Shown: in pieces, positions 45,458 through 53,137 of the stretch | How positions within the stretch are numbered: position 1 is the first letter of the stretch | How the letters are laid out: every line of letters starts with the position of its first letter | NCBI RefSeq assembly: GCF_019083965.1 | Contig: NZ_JAHRCY010000003.1 | Span: 260,706-324,705 of the forward strand | Reading direction: 5' to 3' | From: Catellatospora tritici | GTDB taxonomy: Bacteria > Actinomycetota > Actinomycetes > Mycobacteriales > Micromonosporaceae | DNA: 64,000 nt | Program-made: the position numbers and the translations under genes | The notes under the pieces: generated by a model | Databases searched by the model: none | The model's input: the letters and a program-made list of their open reading frames with translations, nothing else | What the model was told of the DNA's origin: nothing

Positions 45458-47688
45458 ACAAGCTGGTGGACGTCCTGTGGTTGCAGCTGCCCGCCGCCAC
45501 CCGGCGACTGTGGCTGACCCTGGGCGCGATCACAGGCGACGGCGCGTACCTGCGCGCCTGGCCGCCGTTGGCCGTCGCCGCTCCGCTGGGCGGGTTCGCG
45601 CTCGGCGCGTTCCTCGGGCTGATCCACCCCGGCACCGTCTACACGTACTCGTTCTTCGTCGTCGCGTTCATGGTGCTGGCGGCGGGGGCGGGTGCGGCGG
45701 TGGGATTGTGGACCTGGTCGGGGTACGCGCTGGTGGACCTGGCCGTGACCGACCGCACCGGCCTGCCCGGGTTCTGGTACTACGGCGACGCGATCGACCG
45801 CGTCACCACCGGGTACGTCCCGCTGGCCATGTCGTACCTGCTGCTGGCGAGCCTGCTGGTGCTGGCGCCGCTGCTGGGCGCGGGCTTCGCGGCCCGCACC
45901 GCGCAGGTGGTGCGCCGGAGTAACCCCGACCTGGCGCTGGTGGCGGGGCAGGGTATCTACGTGCTGGTGGTGGCCGGGTACACCTACGCCTGGGCGCACG
46001 CCACCCCCTTTATGATCCGTCCGCTGTGGAGCTTCGCCGGGCAGGTGCCCGACACTGCGGCGGTGCAGCCGATCCAGGCCAACGCGTTCTGGCTGGCGGT
46101 GTTCGCCGGGTTCGCCGCCGTTGCTCGCAGCGGGGCGATGCTGATAGCCGCGCGCAAGCCGGTCCGTCCGCCCGCGGTGGCCGTGGCTGCCCCGAAGCCG
46201 CCCGGCGCGCTGCCGGACGTGATGCGGCTGGTGCTGCTGCCCGCGCAGGCGCTGTTCGTGACGCTGCTGTTGTCCGGCCTGGTCAGCAATCTGTTCCTCG
46301 GGCTGGTGGTGTGGGTGCTGCTGACCGGCATCCTGCTGCTGCGGGTCGCGGTGGTGCCGCTGATCCCGGTCTACCCGGCCCTCGTGGCCAAGGTGCCGCT
46401 GCTGGTGCGCATCGGCGTGTGTGTGCTGTTCAGCTACCTGTCCACGTCGGTGATCGTCCAGCCGTTCGTGGACCAGGGTGAGCGGTCGTTCACGCCGCTG
46501 GTCGTCTCGATCTTCCTGTCTTTCATCGTGTCGGTGTTCCTGCTGCCCGGCCCGCGCCTGACCTTCGGCCGCCTGCGCGGCCAGTCGGGTCCGGCCGGTC
46601 CGGCCGCCCCGACCGGGGGCGTGAGCGCGGCCGCCGCGAGCGGGCCGCTGGCGCCCACGGTGGCGATCCCGACCCAGCCGATCCCGACCAGCCCGCCGCC
46701 CGCCCCGCCAACCGTCCCGCCCTCGGCGGATCCGCCCGCGCCGCCGACCGCCCCGGCCACCCCGCCTCCAGCGGGCCCGCCCGCCGCATCGGGGCCGAGC
46801 GAGCCGCCCGCCTTCCCGCCGCCGGGCCTGGCCGGATTCGCGGCGCGGATCGTGCGTCGGGTCGCTCTGCTCGGTGCGATGGTCGTCGCGGTTGTGGGCG
46901 GGTCAAGCGCACCGGCGTTCGCGGACAACTGCTCGGGATTGACCGACTGCTCGTTCGGCGTGAAGGTCGCGCTGGTCGTGGGCGCGATCGCGCTGATCGC
47001 GCTGGCCGTTTTCCTGCTGCCGGAAATCCTGGCCGGGGCGGGCCTGGCCGAGGCCGCCGCCCTGGCGGAGGCGGAGGCAGCGGCCGCCGCCGCGGCGGAA
47101 GCCGCTGCCGCCGCCGAGGCTGCTGCGGCGGCTGAAGCTGCTGCGGCCGCCGCCGAAGCTGCCGCCGCCGCAGAAGCTGCTGCTGCCGCCGAGGCCGCTG
47201 CCGCCGCCGAAGCTGCCGCTGCCGCTGAGGCCGCTGCCGCCGCCGAAGCTGCCGCTGCCGCTGAGGCCGCTGCCGCTGAGGCCGCGGCGGCGGAGGCTGC
47301 TGCCGCGGAAGCCGCTGCTGCCGAGGGGGCCGCTGCCGAAGGTGCCGCCGCCGAGGGCGCTGCTGCCGAGGGCGCCGCCGCAGAGGGGGCCGCGGCGGGC
47401 GAAGGCTTCTCCGAAGAGGTGATGGAGCAGGCCTTCGAGTACGCCAACACCGAGTCCAAACTCGCCCACATCATCGACCCCGCCAAGCACAACCTGGAGC
47501 CGCTGGTCGAGGCGGCGGGTGGGCGCTCGGAGGCGATGAAGGCGCTGGTCGACAGCCTCGCCAGTGGTGAGGGCCTGCCCGCCGCGGGCCGGTTCGAGGT
47601 AACCCGGATCATCGAAGGCGCCACGGTGACCATCCGGGGCGCCGTCGTGAACGGCATTCCCAAGATCGGTACTGCCTTCATACCGTGA
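45454..47688 (+). CDS. Membrane-anchored protein with Ala/Glu repeat and toxin-like C-terminus
   Basis: The 744-residue protein has four parts. Residues 1-370 contain about eight membrane segments. Residues about 380-465 are a Pro/Ala-rich linker. Residues about 465-492 (IVRRVALLGAMVVAVVGGSSAPAFAD) look exactly like a signal peptide with an AFA-D cleavage site, but internal; another helix follows. Residues about 530-650 are nearly pure AEAAAAA and AAAEG repeats, predicted to be one long helix. The last about 85 residues (HIIDPAKHNLEPLVEAAGGRSEAMKAL, then FEVTRIIEGATVTIRGAVVNGIPKIGTAFIP) resemble the C-terminal module of actinobacterial polymorphic toxins. GCT codons are unusually frequent in the repeat. 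GTG start with GGAGG upstream. A likely immunity gene follows after 23 bp. Toxin activity is inferred. Confidence 0.8.
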   Translation: MNKLVDVLWLQLPAATRRLWLTLGAITGDGAYLRAWPPLAVAAPLGGFALGAFLGLIHPGTVYTYSFFVVAFMVLAAGAGAAVGLWTWSGYALVDLAVTDRTGLPGFWYYGDAIDRVTTGYVPLAMSYLLLASLLVLAPLLGAGFAARTAQVVRRSNPDLALVAGQGIYVLVVAGYTYAWAHATPFMIRPLWSFAGQVPDTAAVQPIQANAFWLAVFAGFAAVARSGAMLIAARKPVRPPAVAVAAPKPPGALPDVMRLVLLPAQALFVTLLLSGLVSNLFLGLVVWVLLTGILLLRVAVVPLIPVYPALVAKVPLLVRIGVCVLFSYLSTSVIVQPFVDQGERSFTPLVVSIFLSFIVSVFLLPGPRLTFGRLRGQSGPAGPAAPTGGVSAAAASGPLAPTVAIPTQPIPTSPPPAPPTVPPSADPPAPPTAPATPPPAGPPAASGPSEPPAFPPPGLAGFAARIVRRVALLGAMVVAVVGGSSAPAFADNCSGLTDCSFGVKVALVVGAIALIALAVFLLPEILAGAGLAEAAALAEAEAAAAAAAEAAAAAEAAAAAEAAAAAAEAAAAAEAAAAAEAAAAAEAAAAAEAAAAAEAAAAAEAAAAEAAAAEAAAAEAAAAEGAAAEGAAAEGAAAEGAAAEGAAAGEGFSEEVMEQAFEYANTESKLAHIIDPAKHNLEPLVEAAGGRSEAMKALVDSLASGEGLPAAGRFEVTRIIEGATVTIRGAVVNGIPKIGTAFIP

Positions 47689-47711
47689 TCGAGACTCGGA
47701 AGGATGCGACG

Positions 47712-48083
47712 ATGAGCGAAGCGACCGGACGGCCGCTGACCGACGATGAGCGGGCGGTGCTGCGCCACCTGCTGTCGGCCCCGTTCAAGGGCGCCGAAGC
47801 GCTGCGGGACCAGGTCGAGGCGGCGTCCGCCGAGGGCTCGTGGGCCGACGGCGACGGGCCGAGCATCGACCTGGTCGTGCCGGACTCGGCGCCCGCGGCG
47901 CCGCTGGCGGACGGCCTGGTGCCGGTGGACGCGGCGGTGACCGGGCCCGACGGCGAGTTCGCCGGTGAGCTGCTGCTGTGGCTGCAGGACGGCCGCCTGG
48001 CCGCGCTGGAGTACGCCTGGGTCACCGACGAGGCCCCGGCGACCCTGCCCGCCGTCTCCGAGATCACGGTCACGGCGCGGTAG
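47712..48083 (+). CDS. Probable immunity protein for the upstream toxin-like protein
   Basis: This 123-residue acidic protein (SEATGRPLTDDERAVLRHLLSAPFKGAEALRDQVEAASAEGSWADGDGPSIDLVVP, then GELLLWLQDGRLAALEYAWVTDEAPATLPAVSEI) resembles a family of small actinobacterial proteins often found downstream of polymorphic toxins. It has no signal peptide and should stay in the cytoplasm. GGAAGGA lies 7 bases before the ATG at 47712. Its position directly after a toxin-like module is the main reason for the call; binding is not shown. A perfect palindrome begins 7 bp after its stop. Confidence 0.65.
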   Translation: MSEATGRPLTDDERAVLRHLLSAPFKGAEALRDQVEAASAEGSWADGDGPSIDLVVPDSAPAAPLADGLVPVDAAVTGPDGEFAGELLLWLQDGRLAALEYAWVTDEAPATLPAVSEITVTAR

Positions 48084-48089
48084 TAACTA

Positions 48090-48147
48090 CACGCGAGCCC
48101 ACACCTCATACGGTGTACGTACACCGTATGAGGTGTGGGCTCGCGTG
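48090..48147. repeat. Perfect 58-bp palindrome without spacer
   Basis: The left arm (48090-48118) begins CACGCGAGCCCACACCTCAT and ends GGTGTAC; the right arm (48119-48147) is its exact reverse complement. All 29 positions pair, with a central GTACGTAC. There is no T-run. It could be a two-way terminator, a cruciform, or an operator for a dimeric regulator. It lies between the immunity-like gene and a small gene starting at 48173. Confidence 0.95.
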
Positions 48148-48172
48148 GGCACCTGGCTGGTGGTAGGTACCG

Positions 48173-48400
48173 ATGGCGCAATTCAAGGTTCACAACAGCA
48201 CGGATTGCGCCTTGACGGTGCGATTCGAACCCAGCGGAATGGAGCACGACATTCCGTCGACAGACCACGTCGTCGTAGGTTGGCCCGATGACGAGAGCCC
48301 CATCCTCGGTTTCATCGAGGTCGGCGACGGGGAGCTTGTAATCGAAGGACCCGTGGGCCTGCGGGCATGGCATTCCTCAGGGCAGGAACTCGACACCTGA
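48173..48400 (+). CDS. Small hypothetical protein
   Basis: The 75-residue protein is beta-rich (AQFKVHNSTDCALTVRFEPSGMEHDIPSTDHVVVGW, then ILGFIEVGDGELVIEGPVGLRAWHSSGQELD) with no signal peptide or membrane segment. GGTAGG precedes the ATG at 48173. It follows the 58-bp palindrome and could belong to the toxin locus. No family recognised. Confidence 0.6.
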   Translation: MAQFKVHNSTDCALTVRFEPSGMEHDIPSTDHVVVGWPDDESPILGFIEVGDGELVIEGPVGLRAWHSSGQELDT

Positions 48401-48487
48401 CGTGCGCCGATGGCGCGCGCTGGAAGTCCGGCACCGCCAGGTGGCGAATGGGCCACCACCGGGGCCGGTCGTGGCGAGACTGGGAGC

Positions 48488-50317
48488 ATGAGCGGCGTAC
48501 CGATCGGCGCGCACGCGCTGCTGTCCGACTGCCACAGCGCGGCGCTGGTGACCCGGGACGGGTCGGTCGACTGGTTGTGCTTCCCCCGCTTCGACAGCCC
48601 CTCGGTGTTCGACCGGCTGCTCGACGACGGTGGCGGGCACTGGTCCATCAGCCCGGTCGGCGAGCACCACACGCTGCGCGGATACGCCGATCAGACGCTG
48701 GTGCTGGAGACCACCTTCCACACCTCGACCGGCACGGCCGTGCTCACCGACGCGATGGCGATGGGGGAGGGCAACCACGGCCACGCCCTGGGCCAGGGCG
48801 CCCCACACCTGCTCATGCGGGGCGTGCGCGGCCTGGCCGGCGAGGTCGAGTTCGACCTGTGCTTCCGCCCCCGGCCCGAGTACGGGCTGGTCCAACCGCT
48901 GCTGTCGGCCGTCGACGGGGGAGTGTCCGTGCGTGGCGGCGCCGACCGGCTGGTGCTGTCGAGCCCCGTGCCGCTGGCCGTGGCCGACGGCGACGCGCGA
49001 GCGCGGCTGACCGTGCGCGGCGGGCAGGAGCTGTGGTTCGCCCTGCACCGCTCGACGCTGGAGCAGCAGCCCGCGCGGATCTGGGCCGAGGATGAGATCG
49101 CCGCCCGGATGGCGGGCACCGTCGAGTCCTGGCGCTCCTGGTCCAAGCTGCACCAGCGGTACGAGGGCCCGTGGCGGGAACTCGTCCACCTCAGCGGCCG
49201 GGTGCTGCAGGGGCTGACGTACCAGCCCAGCGGCGCGATCGTGGCCGCGCCCACCACTTCATTGCCGGAGGCGGTCGGGGGCGAGCGCAACTGGGACTAC
49301 CGGTACTCCTGGGTCCGCGACGCCAGCTTCACCATGCAGGCGCTGTGGGTCGCCGCCTGCCCCGACGAGGCGGAGAGCTTCTTCGCCTTCATGACCACCG
49401 CCGCGGCCGGGACGCTGTCGGCCGACCGCCCACTGCAGATCATGTACGGCGTCGGCGGCGAACACGACCTGTCCGAACGCACCCTGCCCCGGCTGCACGG
49501 CTGGCGCGGCAGCCGCCCGGTGCGGGTCGGCAACGGCGCCTGGGACCAGCAGCAGATCGACGTGTACGGCGAACTGCTCGACGCCGCCTGTCGGCTCGAA
49601 CGCCACATCGCGACCGTGGACGACGACATGCGCGCCTTCCTGGTCGCCCTGGCCGACACCGCCGCCCGCCGCTGCCACGACCCCGACCAGGGCATCTGGG
49701 AGGTGCGGGGCGGGCCGCGGCACTTCACGTACTCGAAGGTGATGTGCTGGGTGGCGCTGGACCGGGCGATCCGCCTGGCGGACCGGCTCGGCGCCGCCGA
49801 CCGGGTGCCCGACTGGGCGCGGGCCCGCGACGAACTGCACGCCACCGTGCTGAGCGAGGGCTGGAACGAACGCGTCGGCGCGTTCACGCAGTACTTCGGC
49901 GGCGACGAGTTGGACGCGTCCTGCCTGATGCTGTCGATCGTGGGTTTCCTGCCCGCCACCGATCCGCGCGTCGTGTCGACGGTCGAGGCGATCGCCGACC
50001 GGCTCACCGACGAGCGCGGCCTGGTCTACCGGTATCGGGCCGAGGCGGGCGTGGACGGGTTGGCAGGCGGCGAGGGCACCTTCCTGCTGTGCACGTTCTG
50101 GCTGGCCCAGGCGCTGGCCGAGGCGGGCCGGGTCAACCGCGCCGTCGAGGTGTTCGAGCGGGCCGCCGGGTACGTCAACGACGTCGGGCTGCTGGCCGAG
50201 GAGGTCGACCCGGACAGTGGCGAGCTGCTGGGCAACTTCCCGCAGGCGTTCAGCCACATCGGCCTGGTCAACGCGGCCTGGGCCATCGCGCAGGCCCAGC
50301 ACCGCGCCGCGCTGTGA
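48488..50317 (+). CDS. GH15 glucosidase/trehalase-like
   Basis: The 609-residue protein resembles bacterial GH15 glucoamylase/trehalase proteins. The N-terminal beta domain starts GAHALLSDCHSAALVTRDGSVDWLCFPRFDSPSVFDRLLDDGGGHWSI, the family signature, and the (alpha/alpha)6 barrel has ERNWDYRYSWVRDASFTMQAL and WDQQQIDVYGELLDAA. The C-terminal part includes EEVDPDSGELLGNFPQAFSHIGLVNAAWAI, containing the usual catalytic Glu-Glu region. It is likely to be cytoplasmic. The frame is open from 48410 but the homology starts at the ATG at 48488. Reaction on trehalose, glucosylglycerate or maltooligosaccharides is not resolved. Confidence 0.93.
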   Translation: MSGVPIGAHALLSDCHSAALVTRDGSVDWLCFPRFDSPSVFDRLLDDGGGHWSISPVGEHHTLRGYADQTLVLETTFHTSTGTAVLTDAMAMGEGNHGHALGQGAPHLLMRGVRGLAGEVEFDLCFRPRPEYGLVQPLLSAVDGGVSVRGGADRLVLSSPVPLAVADGDARARLTVRGGQELWFALHRSTLEQQPARIWAEDEIAARMAGTVESWRSWSKLHQRYEGPWRELVHLSGRVLQGLTYQPSGAIVAAPTTSLPEAVGGERNWDYRYSWVRDASFTMQALWVAACPDEAESFFAFMTTAAAGTLSADRPLQIMYGVGGEHDLSERTLPRLHGWRGSRPVRVGNGAWDQQQIDVYGELLDAACRLERHIATVDDDMRAFLVALADTAARRCHDPDQGIWEVRGGPRHFTYSKVMCWVALDRAIRLADRLGAADRVPDWARARDELHATVLSEGWNERVGAFTQYFGGDELDASCLMLSIVGFLPATDPRVVSTVEAIADRLTDERGLVYRYRAEAGVDGLAGGEGTFLLCTFWLAQALAEAGRVNRAVEVFERAAGYVNDVGLLAEEVDPDSGELLGNFPQAFSHIGLVNAAWAIAQAQHRAAL

Positions 50318-50321
50318 GAAC

Positions 50322-50360
50322 CGCTGCGAAATCCGAAGGAAGCGCTGCGAAATCCGAAGG
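50322..50360. repeat. Tandem 21-bp direct repeat, two copies
   Basis: CGCTGCGAAATCCGAAGG occurs at 50322-50339 and 50343-50360. It lies between the GH15 gene and the aminotransferase gene, a 42-base step upstream of the ATG. It may be a binding site for a dimeric activator or a slippage duplication. Confidence 0.85.
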
Positions 50361-50402
50361 CAAGCTGTTCGGGAGCAACGGAATCCGTGTTACCGTGCCG
50401 GG

Positions 50403-51770
50403 ATGACCGGCATCGACCGTACCCGCGTGGAGAAGCTCGTGGACCGCGAGCGCGAGCGCTACCGGGCCGAGCATCCGCGCTCGCTGGAGCTGCACCGGGC
50501 GGCCGACCACCTGTTCGGGCGGGTGCCGATGACCTGGATGAGCAAGTGGGCGGGCGGCTTCCCGATCGCGTACGCCACCGCGCACGGCAACAAGATCACC
50601 GACGTGGACGGGCGGTCCTACGTCGACTTCGCCCTCGGCGACACCGGTGCCATGGCCGGGCACAGCCCGCAGCCCACGGTCCGCGCGGTGGCCCGGCGCA
50701 TCGGCACCGAGGGCGGCATCACCACCATGCTGCCCACCGAGGACGCCGAGTGGGTCGGCGCGGAGCTGGCCCGCCGGTTCGGGCTGCCGAAGTGGTCGTT
50801 CACGCTCAGCGCCACCGACGCCAACCGGTGGGCGGTGCGGCTGGCCCGGCTGGTCACCGGCAAGCCGAAGCTGCTGGTCTTCTCCTACTGCTACCACGGC
50901 TCGGTCGACGAGACCTTCATCGTGGTCGGGCCTGACGGCCTACCCGCGAGCCGCCCCGGCAACGTGGCCCCGGCCGTCGACCCGACGGTCACCACCCGCG
51001 TCGCCGAGTGGAACGACCTGGCCGCCGTCGAGCGGGAGCTGGCCCACGGCGACGTCGCCGCGATCCTCACCGAGCCCGCGCTGACCAACATCGGCATCGT
51101 GCTGCCCGCACCCGGTTTCCTCGACGGCCTGCGCGAACTGGCCACCAGGTACGGCGCGCTGCTGATGATCGACGAGACGCACACCATCTCGGCCGGACCC
51201 GGCGGCATGACCAGGCGCGACGGGCTGCGCCCCGACGTGTTCGTCATCGGCAAGTCCATCGGCGGCGGCATCCCCTGCGGCGCGTACGGCCTCTCCGACG
51301 AGGTCGCCGACGCGGTGCACCGGCGTGCGAGCAGCGGTGAGGCCGACATCGTGGACGTGGGCGGCGTCGGCGGCACCCTGGCGGGCAACGCGCTCTCGCT
51401 CGCGGCGATGCGGGCCACGCTGGGCGAGGTGCTCACCGACGACGCGTTCGCGCACATGATCCGGCTGGCGTCCACATACACCGAGGAGGTGCGGCGGGTG
51501 CTGGAGACCGCCGACGTGCCCTGGTCGGTGACCCAGCTCGGGGCGCGGGCGGAGTACCGGTTCACCCGACCGGCGCCGCGTTCGGGCGGCGAGTCCGCCG
51601 CGGCCGCCGACGACCCGCTCGACGAGTACATGCACCTGTACACGCTGAACCGGGGCATCCTGATGACGCCGTTCCACAACATGGCGCTGATGTGCCCGGA
51701 CACCTCCGACGCCGACGTCGCCCGGCACACCGACGTGTTCGAGTCGGCCGTGGCCGAACTGGTGGGCTGA
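50403..51770 (+). CDS. Class III aminotransferase (glutamate-1-semialdehyde aminomutase-like)
   Basis: The 455-residue enzyme is a fold-type I PLP protein of class III: ITDVDGRSYVDFALGDTGAMAGHSPQPTVRAVARR, FSYCYHGSVDETF, LLMIDETHTISAGPGGMTRRDGLRPDVFVIGKSIGGGIPCGAYGLS with the PLP Asp and the Schiff-base Lys in VIGKSIGGG, and GGTLAGNALSLAAM. It resembles glutamate-1-semialdehyde aminomutase, but an extra N-terminal part and the lack of other tetrapyrrole genes suggest a different amine-transfer reaction. An in-frame extension from 50217 overlaps the previous gene; the ATG at 50403 is the better start. Confidence 0.9.
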   Translation: MTGIDRTRVEKLVDRERERYRAEHPRSLELHRAADHLFGRVPMTWMSKWAGGFPIAYATAHGNKITDVDGRSYVDFALGDTGAMAGHSPQPTVRAVARRIGTEGGITTMLPTEDAEWVGAELARRFGLPKWSFTLSATDANRWAVRLARLVTGKPKLLVFSYCYHGSVDETFIVVGPDGLPASRPGNVAPAVDPTVTTRVAEWNDLAAVERELAHGDVAAILTEPALTNIGIVLPAPGFLDGLRELATRYGALLMIDETHTISAGPGGMTRRDGLRPDVFVIGKSIGGGIPCGAYGLSDEVADAVHRRASSGEADIVDVGGVGGTLAGNALSLAAMRATLGEVLTDDAFAHMIRLASTYTEEVRRVLETADVPWSVTQLGARAEYRFTRPAPRSGGESAAAADDPLDEYMHLYTLNRGILMTPFHNMALMCPDTSDADVARHTDVFESAVAELVG

Positions 51771-51771
51771 G

Positions 51772-52587
51772 TCAGCTCACGCGTTCGGTGCCGGTGAGGG
51801 CGGCGAAGACCACGGTGCTGTTCAGATAGCCGCGCTGGGTCGCGTCGTACGTCCCACCGCAGGTGACCAGGCGCAGCCCCATGTCGTCGCTGGTGCCGTA
51901 CACCCGGGTGGCCGGGAACTCGGCCTTGGGAAACGATCGCACCTTGACCACGCTGAACACCGCGACGCTGCCGTCCATCCGCACCACCTCGACGCGGGTG
52001 CCCGCCGCCAGCCGTCCCAGCTCGTAGAAGACGGCCGGGCCGCTGGCGCGGGTGTCGACGTGGCCGACGATGACGGCGTTGCCGCGCTCGCCGGGGCTCG
52101 GGCCGTACCGGTACCAGCCGGTCAGGTCGGCGTGGGTGAGTTCGGGGACCTGCAGCGTGCCGTCGAGGTTGGTGCCGACGGTGACCACGACCGCGTCCAC
52201 GTTGATCGTCGGGATGCGCACCCGCACCGGCACCGACCGCTCCATCGGCCGGACACCGCGCGCGTCGGGGCGCCGGTCGGTGTCCCCGGCCTGGTAGCGG
52301 CCGCTGTCGACGGCGGGCTGCGGCGGCGGCTTGGGCGCGGTCACGAACGCGGCGGCCAGCAGCACCAGCCCGGCCAGCGCGCACAGCACCACCAGCGTGG
52401 TGGCGGGCAACCGGCCGTCGCGGCGGCGCCCGCCCGCGCGGTGGCGGCCGAGCAGTTGCTGCACCTGCGCCGGGACCTGCGTGGACACCGGCACCAGCGC
52501 CTGGCTGGGCGCCACGGTGACCGAGGCGCGGCCGGTCCGCTCGTCGGGGTGGGACCAGGGCGCCGGCTCAGGCGCAGTGGTTGCCAC
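51772..52587 (-). CDS. Class F sortase-like transpeptidase
   Basis: The 271-residue protein has a cytoplasmic N-terminus, one membrane helix (TTLVVLCALAGLVLLAAAFV) and a sortase domain outside: VRIPTINVDAVVVTVGTNLDGTLQVPELTHADLTGWYRYGPSPGERGNAVIVGHVDTRASGPAVFYELGRLAAG with the catalytic His in GHVDT, then LRLVTCGGTYD with the catalytic Cys, and the Arg near the C-terminus. It is the usual class E/F sortase of actinobacteria and should anchor surface proteins. GGAGG 5 bases before the GTG at 52587 sets the start; it overlaps the upstream gene by 20 bases, so the two are coupled. Confidence 0.88.
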   Translation of the reverse strand: MATTAPEPAPWSHPDERTGRASVTVAPSQALVPVSTQVPAQVQQLLGRHRAGGRRRDGRLPATTLVVLCALAGLVLLAAAFVTAPKPPPQPAVDSGRYQAGDTDRRPDARGVRPMERSVPVRVRIPTINVDAVVVTVGTNLDGTLQVPELTHADLTGWYRYGPSPGERGNAVIVGHVDTRASGPAVFYELGRLAAGTRVEVVRMDGSVAVFSVVKVRSFPKAEFPATRVYGTSDDMGLRLVTCGGTYDATQRGYLNSTVVFAALTGTERVS

Positions 52588-53074
52588 GGTACCTCCGGCG
52601 TAGCAGCAGACCGGCGCCCGCGCCGGAGACCAGCACCAGGCTGCCGCCCACCGCGAGCATGACCCGGTTCGGTCCGCCCGAGGTCGAGCCGCCGCCGCCC
52701 GCGGGCGCGCCGGCCGGCGACACGACCAGGCTGCCGCTGCCGGTCTCGCCGTCGCCACAGGTCACGTCCAGCGTGTACGTCCCGGGCAGGGTCGTGGTCG
52801 GCACGGTCAGCGAGGACGCGAACGCGCCCGGCCCGCCCTCGGCGTACCCGTCCAGGTTGATCTCCGACGGGCCGCCCCAGCTCGTGCCGCTGAGCTGTGC
52901 CGAGGTGGCGCTGGCGCTGCAGTAGGCGGCGACGGTGAACACCCCGCCCGGGGCGACCGCCGCGGGGTTGACGGTGACGTCGGCGGCGGCGAACGCCGCG
53001 ACCGGAAACGACAGAGCCGCCGCTGCGGCACCGATGGCGCCGGTCATCGCCGTACGCCGAGCGAGTGTGCCCAT
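52568..53074 (-). CDS. Secreted protein with C-terminal membrane helix
   Basis: The 168-residue protein has a twin-arginine-like start (GTLARRTAMTGAIGAAAAALSFPVAAFAAADV) with a likely signal peptide, an Ig-like beta domain (DVTVNPAAVAPGGVFTVAAYCSASATSAQ onward) and, after a Gly/Ser linker, a C-terminal membrane helix and basic tail (VMLAVGGSLVLVSGAGAGLLLRRRYRG). It looks like a surface protein anchored by the sortase encoded downstream, but the expected LPXTG or LAXTG sorting motif is absent. The ATG at 53074 is preceded by GGGGGAT. The product's role is unknown. Confidence 0.75.
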   Translation of the reverse strand: MGTLARRTAMTGAIGAAAAALSFPVAAFAAADVTVNPAAVAPGGVFTVAAYCSASATSAQLSGTSWGGPSEINLDGYAEGGPGAFASSLTVPTTTLPGTYTLDVTCGDGETGSGSLVVSPAGAPAGGGGSTSGGPNRVMLAVGGSLVLVSGAGAGLLLRRRYRGNHCA

Positions 53075-53137
53075 GGCCGATCCCCCCGAATGTGCTGATC
53101 GTATGGGTACACCAAACCATCTCTTATCGGACTTGGC

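Noticed and set aside
50403..51770. Assignment of the aminotransferase as HemL for tetrapyrrole synthesis
   Set aside because: It has the class III core, but no tetrapyrrole genes are nearby and the N-terminal region differs, so only a general call is supported.
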